NCBI GenBank assembly: GCA_016290665.1 | Contig: JAEEUW010000009.1 | Location: forward strand, 1-40,467 | DNA from: Clostridiaceae bacterium | GTDB lineage: Bacteria > Bacillota > Clostridia > Oscillospirales > Acutalibacteraceae | Direction: 5' to 3' | Length of the DNA: 40,467 nucleotides | In this document: positions 22,944-30,323 of the stretch, in pieces | How positions within the stretch are numbered: the stretch's first letter is position 1 | Layout of the letters: each line of letters begins with the position of its first letter | The notes under the pieces: model-generated | Database searches by the model: none | What the model was told of the DNA's origin: nothing | Seen by the model: the letters and a program-made list of their open reading frames with translations, nothing else | Translations under genes and position numbers: made by a program

Positions 22944-24175
22944 AACGACTGCAGCGCAAGTTTGTCGCCATTGCGATTCTGGCGCTGGTCACGATCGTGT
23001 TCGTGGAGCTGTTTTCGGTCAACGTGGTCAACGTCTATCAGCGCGACAGCGATTCCAAAAGCATTCTCTATCTGATTGCGCAAAACGACGGCGTGCTGCC
23101 GAATACCACGGTGACCGATGCGTTTACGTCCGGCTGGAATCCGTTTTCGCGCACGCAGATCACCGTGGAAACGCCCTATTCCACGCGCTATTTCGTGGTC
23201 AAGCTCCACGACAATACCGTGACGGACATCTCCACGCGGAACATTGCCTCGGTCAGCGACCGCACGGCGTTTGAATACGCCGCCAAGGTCTACGGCGAGG
23301 AGCCCGGCTACGGCTTTCTGGATATCTACCGCTACTACTATGCCAGAGACGACGCGACCGGCAATTCGATCATGGTCTTTCTTGACTTCGAACGCGAGCT
23401 GGAGGCCACCTTCGCGCTGGCCACGGTCTCGTTCCTCGTGGGCGTCATCTTCATTCTGCTGCTTTCGTTCCCGGTCTATCTGCTGACCCGGTCGGCGCTG
23501 GCGCCGGTCAGGCGCAGCATAGAGCAGCAAAAGCAGTTCATCACCGACGCCTCGCACGAGCTGAAGACCCCGCTGGCCATCATCTCGGCCGACGCGGACG
23601 TGCTGGAGCTGTGCGGGGGCGAAAACGAATGGGTCAGCTCCATCAAGAGCCAGACCGCGCGGATGGACACGCTGGTGCGCAACCTCGTGTCGCTTTCCAA
23701 GCTGGACGAAACGGCCAACGAAAGCGAGCATATCGAGTTCAACGTCAGCGAAGCGGTGCTGGACACCGCGCTCAACTTTGAGCCGCTGGCAAAATCCAGG
23801 GACCTGCGCTTTTCGCTGGACGTGACGCCCGACCTGACGCTGAAGGGCAGCGAGGGCGAGATCCGCCAGCTGGTGTCGCTGCTGTGCGACAACGCGCTGA
23901 AATATACGAACGACGGCGGCGAGATCCGGCTGTCGCTTTATAAGAGCGGCAAGTCGCTGTGCCTCGACGCATACAATACCTGCGAGAGCATAGAAAAAGA
24001 CAAGCTGCCCCACCTGTTCGACCGCTTCTACCGCGTCGACAATTCCCGCGCGCGCGAAACGGGCGGCTACGGAATCGGCCTTTCCATTGCAAAGGCGATT
24101 GTGGAACGGCACAAGGGCAAAATCGGCGCCTCCTCCGCGGACGGCCGGTCGATCCTGTTCCGGATCCAGCTTTGA
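22937..24175 (+). CDS. Sensor histidine kinase
   Basis: A 412-aa membrane histidine kinase, partner of the regulator it overlaps by seven bases. Membrane segments lie at about 10-30 and 164-186, framing an extracellular sensor region of about 130 residues of no recognised type. The second segment runs almost directly into the HisKA domain (QFITDASHELKTPL, phospho-acceptor H207); I see no full HAMP domain. The ATPase part has the N box DNALKYTNDGG, F box LFDRFYRVDNSRA and G2 box GGYGIGLSIAKAI. The signal is unknown; because the operon ends in a polysaccharide-binding type lipoprotein, an envelope or glycan cue is plausible. Confidence 0.93.
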   Translation: MLKRLQRKFVAIAILALVTIVFVELFSVNVVNVYQRDSDSKSILYLIAQNDGVLPNTTVTDAFTSGWNPFSRTQITVETPYSTRYFVVKLHDNTVTDISTRNIASVSDRTAFEYAAKVYGEEPGYGFLDIYRYYYARDDATGNSIMVFLDFERELEATFALATVSFLVGVIFILLLSFPVYLLTRSALAPVRRSIEQQKQFITDASHELKTPLAIISADADVLELCGGENEWVSSIKSQTARMDTLVRNLVSLSKLDETANESEHIEFNVSEAVLDTALNFEPLAKSRDLRFSLDVTPDLTLKGSEGEIRQLVSLLCDNALKYTNDGGEIRLSLYKSGKSLCLDAYNTCESIEKDKLPHLFDRFYRVDNSRARETGGYGIGLSIAKAIVERHKGKIGASSADGRSILFRIQL

Positions 24176-24205
24176 CAAACGAGAACCCAAAGGAGATGCA
24201 GGACG

Positions 24206-24928
24206 GTGAAGACGTATAAAACGATCTTTTCGCGTTATGAAAAAAAATACGTCATCACCCCGCGGCAGTATCATCTGCTGATGCTGATGATCGGCGATCG
24301 GCTGCGCGAGGACGATTACGGCAAAAGCACCGTCTGCAATATCTATTTCGATACGCCCGACTTCCGGCTGATCCGCCAGTCGCTGGAAAAGCCGGTGTTC
24401 AAGGAAAAGCTGCGCCTGCGGGTCTATAACATTCCGCGGGCGGATTCCGCGGCCTTTGTGGAAATCAAGCGCAAATACAAGGGCATCGTCTATAAGCGGC
24501 GCGTCAGTCTGCGCTATGACGAGGCGGTCGACTGGCTGTGCCGGGGCAGGCCGCCGGCGCTGCAGGGCCAGATCCCGCGGGAGATCGAATACTGCCGCAG
24601 CTGCTACGGCGCGCTGCAGCCCAAGGTTTCGCTCTTCTATGACCGCGAAGCCTATGTGGGCCGCGAGGACGAAACGCTGCGCCTGACCTTCGACAGCAAC
24701 ATCCGCTTCCGCACGCACCGGCTGGATCTGTCGCTGGGCGACGGCGGCTGCCGGCGGATCGACGGCGGCAGGATCGTGATGGAAATCAAGTGCGACGTTG
24801 TGTTTCCGCTGTGGCTCAGCGAAGCGCTCAGCACGCTTGCGATTTTTCCCGCCACCTTTTCCAAATACGGCATCGCCTATCAGACGATGCTGCAGCCGCA
24901 GGACGCGGCAGCAACGGCTCATCTATGA
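24206..24928 (+). CDS. VTC-domain polyphosphate polymerase-like protein
   Basis: A 240-aa cytoplasmic protein of the VTC domain family, related to the catalytic tunnel domain of the yeast vacuolar transporter chaperone, which makes polyphosphate from ATP. Tunnel-type features are FSRYEKKYVITPRQY at the N-terminus, IYFDTPDF, the basic RLRVY strand, FVEIKRKYKGIVYKRRV, and VMEIKCD near the C-terminus, supplying the Arg/Lys/Glu set expected for phosphate binding. It begins with GTG 24206 behind AAGGAG. It sits 30 bases after the kinase and 16 bases before DUF4956, a partnership seen in many Clostridia. Whether it makes polyphosphate here is untested; it has no membrane segment itself. Confidence 0.88.
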   Translation: MKTYKTIFSRYEKKYVITPRQYHLLMLMIGDRLREDDYGKSTVCNIYFDTPDFRLIRQSLEKPVFKEKLRLRVYNIPRADSAAFVEIKRKYKGIVYKRRVSLRYDEAVDWLCRGRPPALQGQIPREIEYCRSCYGALQPKVSLFYDREAYVGREDETLRLTFDSNIRFRTHRLDLSLGDGGCRRIDGGRIVMEIKCDVVFPLWLSEALSTLAIFPATFSKYGIAYQTMLQPQDAAATAHL

Positions 24929-24944
24929 AACGGAGGACGCTCTG

Positions 24945-25625
24945 ATGGACAGTATTTTTCAATCGATTCTGACAACCACGCTGACGCCGAAGACGTTTTT
25001 GCTCTGCACGGGGGCTTCGGTTCTGCTGGGCCTTCTCATCGCGCTGTGCTATATGAAGATCTGCAAAAAGCACAACGGCGGCTTTGTGACCACCATCGCG
25101 CTGCTGCCCGCCGTGGTGCAGATCGTCATCATGCTGGTCAACGGCAACCTCGGCGCGGGCGTGGCGGTGGCCGGCGCGTTTTCGCTGGTCCGCTTCCGTT
25201 CCATTCCGGGCACGGCGCGCGAGATCTGCATGATCTTCGTGGCGGTGGCGGCAGGTCTTGCCACCGGCATGGGGTATCTGGCGTTCGCGGCGGTCTTCGT
25301 GCTGGTCATGGCGCTGCTGGCGCTGATCTATGCCGGTCTCGGCCTCGGCGATAAGGCGGCGCGGGGCAAGAAGAGTCTGGTCGTCGTGATCCCGGAAACG
25401 ATCAACTACACCGAGGTGTTCAGCGATCTGTTTGAACGCTATACCACAGACTGCGAGCTGGTGTCGGTCAAAACGACCAACATGGGCAGCCTGTTCAAGC
25501 TGAGCTACGAGATCCGCCTGAAGGATCCGGCGCAGGAAAAGGAATTCCTCGACGCGCTGCGGACCCGCAACGGCAATCTGGAGATCCAGTGCGCCCGTCT
25601 GGCGGAAAACCAGCTCAATCTCTGA
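24945..25625 (+). CDS. DUF4956 membrane protein
   Basis: A 226-aa membrane protein of the DUF4956 family. Four hydrophobic segments lie at about 16-36, 47-67, 72-82 with 92-108, and 110-130, followed by a cytoplasmic-looking C-terminal domain (about 140-226; SLVVVIPETINYTEVFSDLF). The family-typical GAFSLVRFRSIPGTAREI between segments is visible. CGGAGG precedes ATG 24945. It lies between the VTC protein and the lipoprotein with gaps of 16 and 14 bases. DUF4956 has no established function to my knowledge. Its constant pairing with VTC proteins suggests that it provides the membrane channel or anchor for that enzyme. Confidence 0.87.
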   Translation: MDSIFQSILTTTLTPKTFLLCTGASVLLGLLIALCYMKICKKHNGGFVTTIALLPAVVQIVIMLVNGNLGAGVAVAGAFSLVRFRSIPGTAREICMIFVAVAAGLATGMGYLAFAAVFVLVMALLALIYAGLGLGDKAARGKKSLVVVIPETINYTEVFSDLFERYTTDCELVSVKTTNMGSLFKLSYEIRLKDPAQEKEFLDALRTRNGNLEIQCARLAENQLNL

Positions 25626-25639
25626 AAGGAAGTGCGCGT

Positions 25640-27520
25640 ATGAAACGGCAATGGCGCAGATTCTTTGCGCCGGCGGCTGTTTTGCTGCTCGTTGCGGCCC
25701 TGCTGTGCGGCTGCGGCGCGCCGGAAACGCCGGCCGACCCGGACGACGTGCTGGCGACCACGGCCCCGCTGTCCGACGAGGTGGCGCAGACCGACCCCGA
25801 CAGCGCCGGCGACGCTGAGGAAGAGGATCTGCAGATCGACACGTTCGTGATCCTCAACGACGACGCCACCGCCATCAACGGCGAAGGCGCGTCCTTTCAA
25901 AGCGGCCGACTGACGATTTTCAAAGCGGGCGTCTATTCCGTCAAGGGCACGCTGACCGACGGTCAGATCTGTGTGGATACGGACGACAACGCAAAAGTGA
26001 AGCTGTATCTCGACGGCGTGAAGATCTACTGCGCCGACAGCGCCCCGCTCTACGTGGCGCAGGCCAAAAAGGAAACCCAGATCATTTTGGCAAAGGGGAG
26101 CGAAAACCGGCTCAGCGACAACGCCGGCCGCACGATGACCGAAGCGCAGGCGAACGACAACGACTTTGCCACGGCGGTCATCTACAGCAAGGACGATCTG
26201 CAGATCGGCGGCGAAGGCGCGCTGACGGTTGAGGCGAATTTCAACAAGGGCGTCTTCTCGCGCGACGACCTCCGGCTGAAGGGCGGCGCGCTGACAATTA
26301 CGGCGAAGGACGACGGCATCCGCGGCAAGGACAGCGTGGAAATCTCCGGCGGCACCGTCAAGATCAAGTGCGGCGGCGACGGCATCCGCACGAGCAACGA
26401 AAACAAGGGCGACCTTTCCGTTTCCGGCGGCGACATCACCGTGGAGAGCACGGGCGACTGTCTGCAGGCCGTGGGCAACATCGCCGTTTCCGGCGGCAGC
26501 TTCCGCCTGCAAAGCGGCGGGGGCTACCGGGAATCGCTGCAGACGCAGAAGCGGGGCGGCGGCTTCTTCGGCGGCGTGCAGACCGGCAAAACGGAGGGCG
26601 ACACGGTCTCCGCCAAGGGGATCAAGGCCGAAAAGAACCTTGCCGTCAGCGGCGGCACGTTTTTGCTCGACTGTCTGGACGACGCGCTCCACGCCGACGG
26701 GAGCATCGCCGTTTCCGGCGGCATGTTCCGCATCAGCACCAACGACGACGCGGTTCACGCCGATGAAACCGTTGCCGTTTCGGGCGGCGAATGGATCATC
26801 GAAGCGTCCTATGAGGGTCTGGAAGGCCGGCAGGTCGCCGTTTCCGGCGGCGCGCTGGACGTCACCGCGCAGGATGACGGCGTCAACGCCGCGGCTCCGG
26901 GCGACCAGAACGACATGGCGCTCTTTGCCGGCGCGCCGGACGGCATGGAACCGCCGACCGATGACAGCGGCAGACCGCAGCCGCCCGTGGGCGAACCGCC
27001 CCAAAACGGACAGCAGCCCGGCGAAGCGCCGCCGGACGGCTTCGGCTTCTGGCGGCAGGGCGGCGGCAAGGGCGGTCCCGATCAGGCGGACGAAAGCTGC
27101 GCGGTTCTGATCTCCGGCGGCGTGCTCAAGGTGAACGCGGCCGGCGACGGGATCGATTCCAACGGCAGCATCGCCGTCAGCGGCGGCACCGTGCTCGTCT
27201 TCGGTCCCACGAACGACGGCAACGGCGCGCTCGATTACGCGGGCAGCTGCACCGTGACGGGCGGTTCGCTGTGCGCGCTCGGCGCCGCCGGCATGGCGCA
27301 GGGCGCCTCCGACGGAACCAGCGGCAGGCTGGAGGCAAGGCTGACCCTCGCGGCCGGCGACACGCTGACCGTGCAGGACGAAAGCGGCGGCGAGGTCTAT
27401 GCCGTCCGGCTGGAAAAGCCCGCGGCCCATCTGGCGCTGGCCGGCAATATGCTGCAGCGGGGACGGACCTATACGCTGCTGGTGAACGGCAGCGAGGCCG
27501 CCGCGGCAAAGGCAGAATAA
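25640..27520 (+). CDS. Cthe_2159-type carbohydrate-binding lipoprotein
   Basis: A 626-aa lipoprotein with signal and lipobox LLCGC at about residues 18-22. The mature protein is a run of right-handed beta-helix coils of the Cthe_2159/DUF4353 type, recognisable by repeated DDGIRGKDSVEISGGTVKI, NIAVSGGSFRL, DDALHADGSIAVSGG and AGDGIDSNGSIAVSGG units. The family founder from Clostridium thermocellum binds polygalacturonic acid and calcium. A Pro/Gly-rich insert (about 433-480; PPTDDSGRPQPPVGEPP) interrupts the helix. There are no evident lyase catalytic residues that I can assign. It is the last gene of the two-component/VTC/DUF4956 unit and the only one facing the outside, so it is the likely effector. 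Confidence 0.87.
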   Translation: MKRQWRRFFAPAAVLLLVAALLCGCGAPETPADPDDVLATTAPLSDEVAQTDPDSAGDAEEEDLQIDTFVILNDDATAINGEGASFQSGRLTIFKAGVYSVKGTLTDGQICVDTDDNAKVKLYLDGVKIYCADSAPLYVAQAKKETQIILAKGSENRLSDNAGRTMTEAQANDNDFATAVIYSKDDLQIGGEGALTVEANFNKGVFSRDDLRLKGGALTITAKDDGIRGKDSVEISGGTVKIKCGGDGIRTSNENKGDLSVSGGDITVESTGDCLQAVGNIAVSGGSFRLQSGGGYRESLQTQKRGGGFFGGVQTGKTEGDTVSAKGIKAEKNLAVSGGTFLLDCLDDALHADGSIAVSGGMFRISTNDDAVHADETVAVSGGEWIIEASYEGLEGRQVAVSGGALDVTAQDDGVNAAAPGDQNDMALFAGAPDGMEPPTDDSGRPQPPVGEPPQNGQQPGEAPPDGFGFWRQGGGKGGPDQADESCAVLISGGVLKVNAAGDGIDSNGSIAVSGGTVLVFGPTNDGNGALDYAGSCTVTGGSLCALGAAGMAQGASDGTSGRLEARLTLAAGDTLTVQDESGGEVYAVRLEKPAAHLALAGNMLQRGRTYTLLVNGSEAAAAKAE

Positions 27521-27567
27521 AAAAAACATCCTCCGCTGAGGCGTTCCCCGACGGAGGATATTCTTTT
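27520..27567. terminator. Bidirectional terminator
   Basis: ATCCTCCG (27528-27535) pairs with CGGAGGAT (27552-27559). On the + strand it is followed by ATTCTTTT and closes the five-gene operon. On the minus strand it is followed by GTTTTTTTTATT, a very strong U-tract serving the small convergent gene at 27585-27692. Confidence 0.9.
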
Positions 27568-27584
27568 CGGAAAAACGGTGCGGC

Positions 27585-27692
27585 TTATTCGGCCGGCTGC
27601 TCTTCTTCCTTTTTGGTGAACCAGCCGAAAATCATCTGAACGAAATCGATCAGCCATTTCACAAAATTCATCGCGTCGCCGACTGTCTTCAT
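27585..27692 (-). CDS. 35-aa hydrophobic small protein
   Basis: This 35-residue reading frame on the minus strand has its own promoter (27743-27771), a good ribosome binding site (GAAAGAAGG, spacing about 7) and a strong terminator immediately after its stop, which together make it convincing despite its size. It starts MKTVGDAMNFVKWLIDFVQ, continues with a Phe/Trp-rich amphipathic or membrane helix (about 9-26) and ends in a charged tail KKEEEQPAE. I do not recognise it. The pattern resembles short membrane-bound regulators or toxin-like peptides; it also resembles the Phe-rich C-terminal tails of two secreted proteins in this window. An antisense toxin-control RNA was not found. Confidence 0.7.
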   Translation of the reverse strand: MKTVGDAMNFVKWLIDFVQMIFGWFTKKEEEQPAE

Positions 27693-27742
27693 GCAGGTCG
27701 CCTTCTTTCTTCGTTTTTGAATGGGATCCATTCATTGATCCT

Positions 27743-27771
27743 ATCTTATCACACTTGCGCGCAATTATCAA
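27743..27771 (-). promoter_or_regulatory. Sigma-A promoter for the 35-aa gene
   Basis: On the minus strand TTGATA (27766-27771) and TAAGAT (27743-27748) are 17 bases apart, with the start codon 50 bases downstream. Confidence 0.75.
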
Positions 27772-27821
27772 GCCCCTTTCAAAAAGCCTGCGGGAAAAAA
27801 TGAAAAACTTGAAAAAAAGGC

Positions 27822-27850
27822 TTGACGAAAAAATAAAACTGTGGTATAGT
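27822..27850 (+). promoter_or_regulatory. Promoter of the tRNA pair
   Basis: TTGACG (27822-27827) and TATAGT (27845-27850) are 17 bases apart; tRNA-Thr begins 20 bases downstream. It lies divergent to the promoter of the 35-aa gene. Confidence 0.88.
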
Positions 27851-27870
27851 AATCGAGCGTTGAGAGACAT

Positions 27871-27946
27871 GCTGGTGTAGCTCAGTTGGTAGAGCAGCTG
27901 ATTTGTAATCAGCAGGTCGGGGGTTCGAGTCCGTCCACCAGCTCCA
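27871..27946 (+). tRNA. tRNA-Thr (anticodon TGT)
   Basis: A 76-base cloverleaf: acceptor stem GCTGGTG/CACCAGC, D-arm TAGCTCAGTTGGTAGAGCA, anticodon loop TTTGTAA with anticodon TGT between CTGA/TCAG, T-loop GGGGGTTCGAGTCCGTC, discriminator T and an encoded CCA (27944-27946). Confidence 0.96.
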
Positions 27947-27971
27947 GCTCCGCCGGCGCAAAACCGAATAT

Positions 27972-28056
<85 letters not shown>

Positions 28057-28061
28057 AAGCG

Positions 28062-28095
28062 AAAATCCTGTCGCGTCAGCGGCGGGATTTTTGCT
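28062..28095 (+). terminator. Terminator of the tRNA operon
   Basis: AAAATCCTG (28062-28070) pairs with CGGGATTTT further on, followed by a short T-run. A better, perfect 13-bp partner of the 5' arm (GCGACAGGATTTT, 28143-28155, then TT) lies 64 bases downstream, suggesting that the original terminator was split or duplicated. Confidence 0.7.
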
Positions 28096-28099
28096 TTGT

Positions 28100-28193
28100 A
28101 TTCTTCATTCTTCAGTTTTCAGTCTTCATTCTTCATTCGTCAGCGACAGGATTTTTTGAATGAATACTGAAGACTTAAGACTGAAAAATGAAT
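28100..28193. repeat. ATTCTTC-type degenerate repeat with inverted half
   Basis: 28100-28138 consists of degenerate ATTCTTC/TTCAGT units. 28158-28193 carries the reverse-complement flavour (GAATGAATACTGAAGAC, AAGACTGAAAAATGAAT), so the two halves can pair around the GCGACAGGATTTTTT stretch. CGTCAGCG occurs as a direct repeat at 28074-28081 and 28138-28145. It is non-coding and resembles short repeats upstream of the DNA glycosylase gene. Beyond it, 28194-28317 holds only a TTCTTCG/CGAAGAA hairpin at 28261-28294. Confidence 0.6.
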
Positions 28194-28317
28194 CGTATTA
28201 CCCGACTTGTTTTTGATCTGCTTTTTGCGCGGGTTTTCCCGCTCTTTTTTTATGCCGTTTTTCTTCGGAGGGCGTTGCCGGCGTGCGCGAAGAATAATTC
28301 CAATTCAGAAATTTTGG

Positions 28318-28345
28318 GTCCGCTTTTGCGGACTTTTCTTTTTTT
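28318..28345 (+). terminator. Terminator ahead of the phage module
   Basis: GTCCGC-TTTT-GCGGAC followed by TTTTCTTTTTTT. It separates the phage head genes from the tRNA operon. Between here and the small terminase start (28346-28562) I see no convincing promoter; a weak CGACAA/TAGTAT pair lies near 28392-28420. Confidence 0.85.
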
Positions 28346-28562
28346 CAAACCCTTTTTTTCGCAAAATTGCGGATTTGTTGCAGAAAACACGCGACAAAAC
28401 CCCGCTGTCGGGCCTTAGTATGGGAGGACTTTTTTCAGGTGACAAAATCCGAACCGCCGAATCCGGGAAAGGACCAAAAGAAATACACGTCCTTTTGCAC
28501 GCGGCGGTTGCGGCATTGTCCCGCCGGTCAGACGCACGTTCATTTTGGAAAGGAGCATTTCT

Positions 28563-29036
28563 TTGAGTCAATCACTTTCACCCAAACAAACGCTGTTCTG
28601 CGCCTATTATGCGCAGACGAGGAACGGACGGGAGGCGGCGGCAAAATGCGGCTATCGCTTTGCCGGGCGGACCGCGGCAAGACTGCTGCGCCGATCAGAG
28701 ATTCGCGCGCAGATCGAACAGCTGGACCGCGCCGACGCCCGGACACGGAGCGATGTTGCCGCCGGTTACGCCCGCCTGGCGTTCGGCTGTGTCAGCGACG
28801 CCGTGACGCTCGCGCTGTTGCCGGAGCCCGAAAATGCCAATCTGGAGGAGATGGATCTGTTTTCGGTGTCCGAGATCAAGCGCGGCAAAAACGGTGTGGA
28901 GATCAAGTTTTTCGACCGCCTCAAGGCGCTGGAAAAGCTGGAGGCGCTGACCGAAAGCCGCGAAAGCGACACGGCCAGAGAACTGTTCCGCGCGATCGGG
29001 CAGGGCGCAAGCGCGCTGCGGGAGGAGACCCGATGA
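28563..29036 (+). CDS. Phage terminase small subunit
   Basis: A 157-aa protein of the TerS (Terminase_2-like) family, which recognises phage DNA and delivers it to the packaging motor. The N-terminal helix-turn-helix region reads SPKQTLFCAYYAQTRNGREAAAKCGY, the characteristic TerS opening, followed by RTAARLLRRSEIRAQIEQL and a helical central part. The start is the TTG at 28563, preceded by GGAAAGGAG; the frame's earlier TTG at 28545 overlaps that site. Its stop overlaps the start of the large subunit (ATGA). It is the first gene of the head module. Confidence 0.85.
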   Translation: MSQSLSPKQTLFCAYYAQTRNGREAAAKCGYRFAGRTAARLLRRSEIRAQIEQLDRADARTRSDVAAGYARLAFGCVSDAVTLALLPEPENANLEEMDLFSVSEIKRGKNGVEIKFFDRLKALEKLEALTESRESDTARELFRAIGQGASALREETR

Positions 29037-30301
29037 CCCCCGCGCTCCGTTCGTTTTCCAAAAAGCAAAAGATTGTTCTGAGCTGGTGGCACCCGCTTTC
29101 GCCCTTCGGCGACCGCGACGCGATCATCTGCGACGGCGCGGTGCGCAGCGGCAAGACCACCTGCATGGCGCTCTCGTTCGTGCTCTGGACGTTCCACGGG
29201 TTCGACGGCGGCGCGTTTGCCCTGTGCGGCAAAACGATCCAGTCGCTGCGGCGCAACCTGTTGGAACCGCTGCTGCCGCTGCTTTTGCAGCTCGGCTTTT
29301 CGGCGGAAGAAAAAGTGTCGCAGAACAAGCTGACGCTGTCGTTCGGCGGGAAGCAAAACCGGTTCTGGCTCTTCGGCGGGCGCGACGAAAGCTCGGCGGC
29401 GCTGATTCAGGGCATGACGCTCTGCGGCGTGCTGTTCGACGAAGCGGCGCTGATGCCCCGCTCGTTCGTGGAGCAGGCGCTGGCCCGCTGCTCGGCGGAG
29501 GGCGCGAAGTTCTGGTTCAACTGCAACCCCGAGCATCCGCAGCACTGGTTCTACCGGGAGTGGATCTGCAAGGCGGAGCAACGGAATTGTCTGTATCTCC
29601 ATTTCACGATGCGCGACAATCCCTCGCTCAGCGAGCAGACGATCCGGCGCTATGAGTCGCTCTACAGCGGCGCGTTCTATGACCGGTTCGTGCGCGGCCT
29701 CTGGGTGGCGGCGGAAGGGCTCGTGTATCCCGAGGCGGCGGCCGGCGCGTTCACCCGGGAGCCGCCGCAGACCGCGGCCGAGCGCTGGTGCGTTTCGTGC
29801 GATTACGGCACGGTCAACCCGATGTCGATGGGCCTGTGGGGCAAATTCGGCGGCGCGTGGTACCGCGTGGAAGAGGTCTACTTCGATTCCAAAGCCGAGG
29901 GCCGCCAGAAGACCGACGAGGAATACTACGACGATCTTTGCGCGCTCACCGCGGGCAGACGGATCGACTGCGTCACGGTGGATCCGTCGGCGGCGTCGTT
30001 TCTGGCCTGCCTGCGAAGCCACGGCCGTTTTACGGTCCTCCCCGCCGTGAACGAGGTGCTGCCCGGCATCCGCCGGGTGCACGAAGCGTTCCGGCAACAA
30101 CAGCTGTTCATTTCCCCCGCGTGCAAGGCTGCCCTGCGGGAGTTTTCGCTCTACCGCTGGGACCGGAACGAAGCGAAGGACGCCGTCATCAAGGCGAACG
30201 ACCACGCCATGGACGATATCCGCTATTTCGTTTCCACGGTTCTTTGCCGTCCGCAGGACGACGCGCCGATCGCCATTGCAGTGGACCGGAAGAACGGCTG
30301 A
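29033..30301 (+). CDS. Phage terminase large subunit
   Basis: A 422-aa TerL motor of the PBSX/Terminase_3 type, which pumps DNA into the procapsid and cuts it. The ATPase Walker A is GAVRSGKT (about 36-43), with Walker B LCGVLFDEAAL (about 131-141) and the coupling motif FWFNCNPEHPQHWFYREW. The nuclease half has CDYGTVNPMSMGLW, VDPSAASF and a late DHAMDDIRYF, giving the Asp residues of an RNase H-like fold. It appears intact. It begins at ATG 29033 overlapping the TerS stop, so the two are translationally coupled; the portal follows after 22 bases. Confidence 0.93.
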   Translation: MTPALRSFSKKQKIVLSWWHPLSPFGDRDAIICDGAVRSGKTTCMALSFVLWTFHGFDGGAFALCGKTIQSLRRNLLEPLLPLLLQLGFSAEEKVSQNKLTLSFGGKQNRFWLFGGRDESSAALIQGMTLCGVLFDEAALMPRSFVEQALARCSAEGAKFWFNCNPEHPQHWFYREWICKAEQRNCLYLHFTMRDNPSLSEQTIRRYESLYSGAFYDRFVRGLWVAAEGLVYPEAAAGAFTREPPQTAAERWCVSCDYGTVNPMSMGLWGKFGGAWYRVEEVYFDSKAEGRQKTDEEYYDDLCALTAGRRIDCVTVDPSAASFLACLRSHGRFTVLPAVNEVLPGIRRVHEAFRQQQLFISPACKAALREFSLYRWDRNEAKDAVIKANDHAMDDIRYFVSTVLCRPQDDAPIAIAVDRKNG

Positions 30302-30323
30302 CCCCATTGAAAGGAGAGATTTC

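Noticed and set aside
27520-27692. Type I toxin-antitoxin pair around the 35-aa peptide
   Set aside because: The peptide is toxin-like in size and hydrophobicity, but no antisense RNA promoter/terminator overlapping it was found, and the nearest opposite promoter serves the tRNAs.
28420-28566. 48-codon frame (MGGLFSGDKIRTAESGKG...) ending in a TTGA overlap with the small terminase start
   Set aside because: No ribosome binding site, AT-rich start region and no recognisable features; the overlap alone is weak evidence. It might be a leader peptide but is not supported enough to list.
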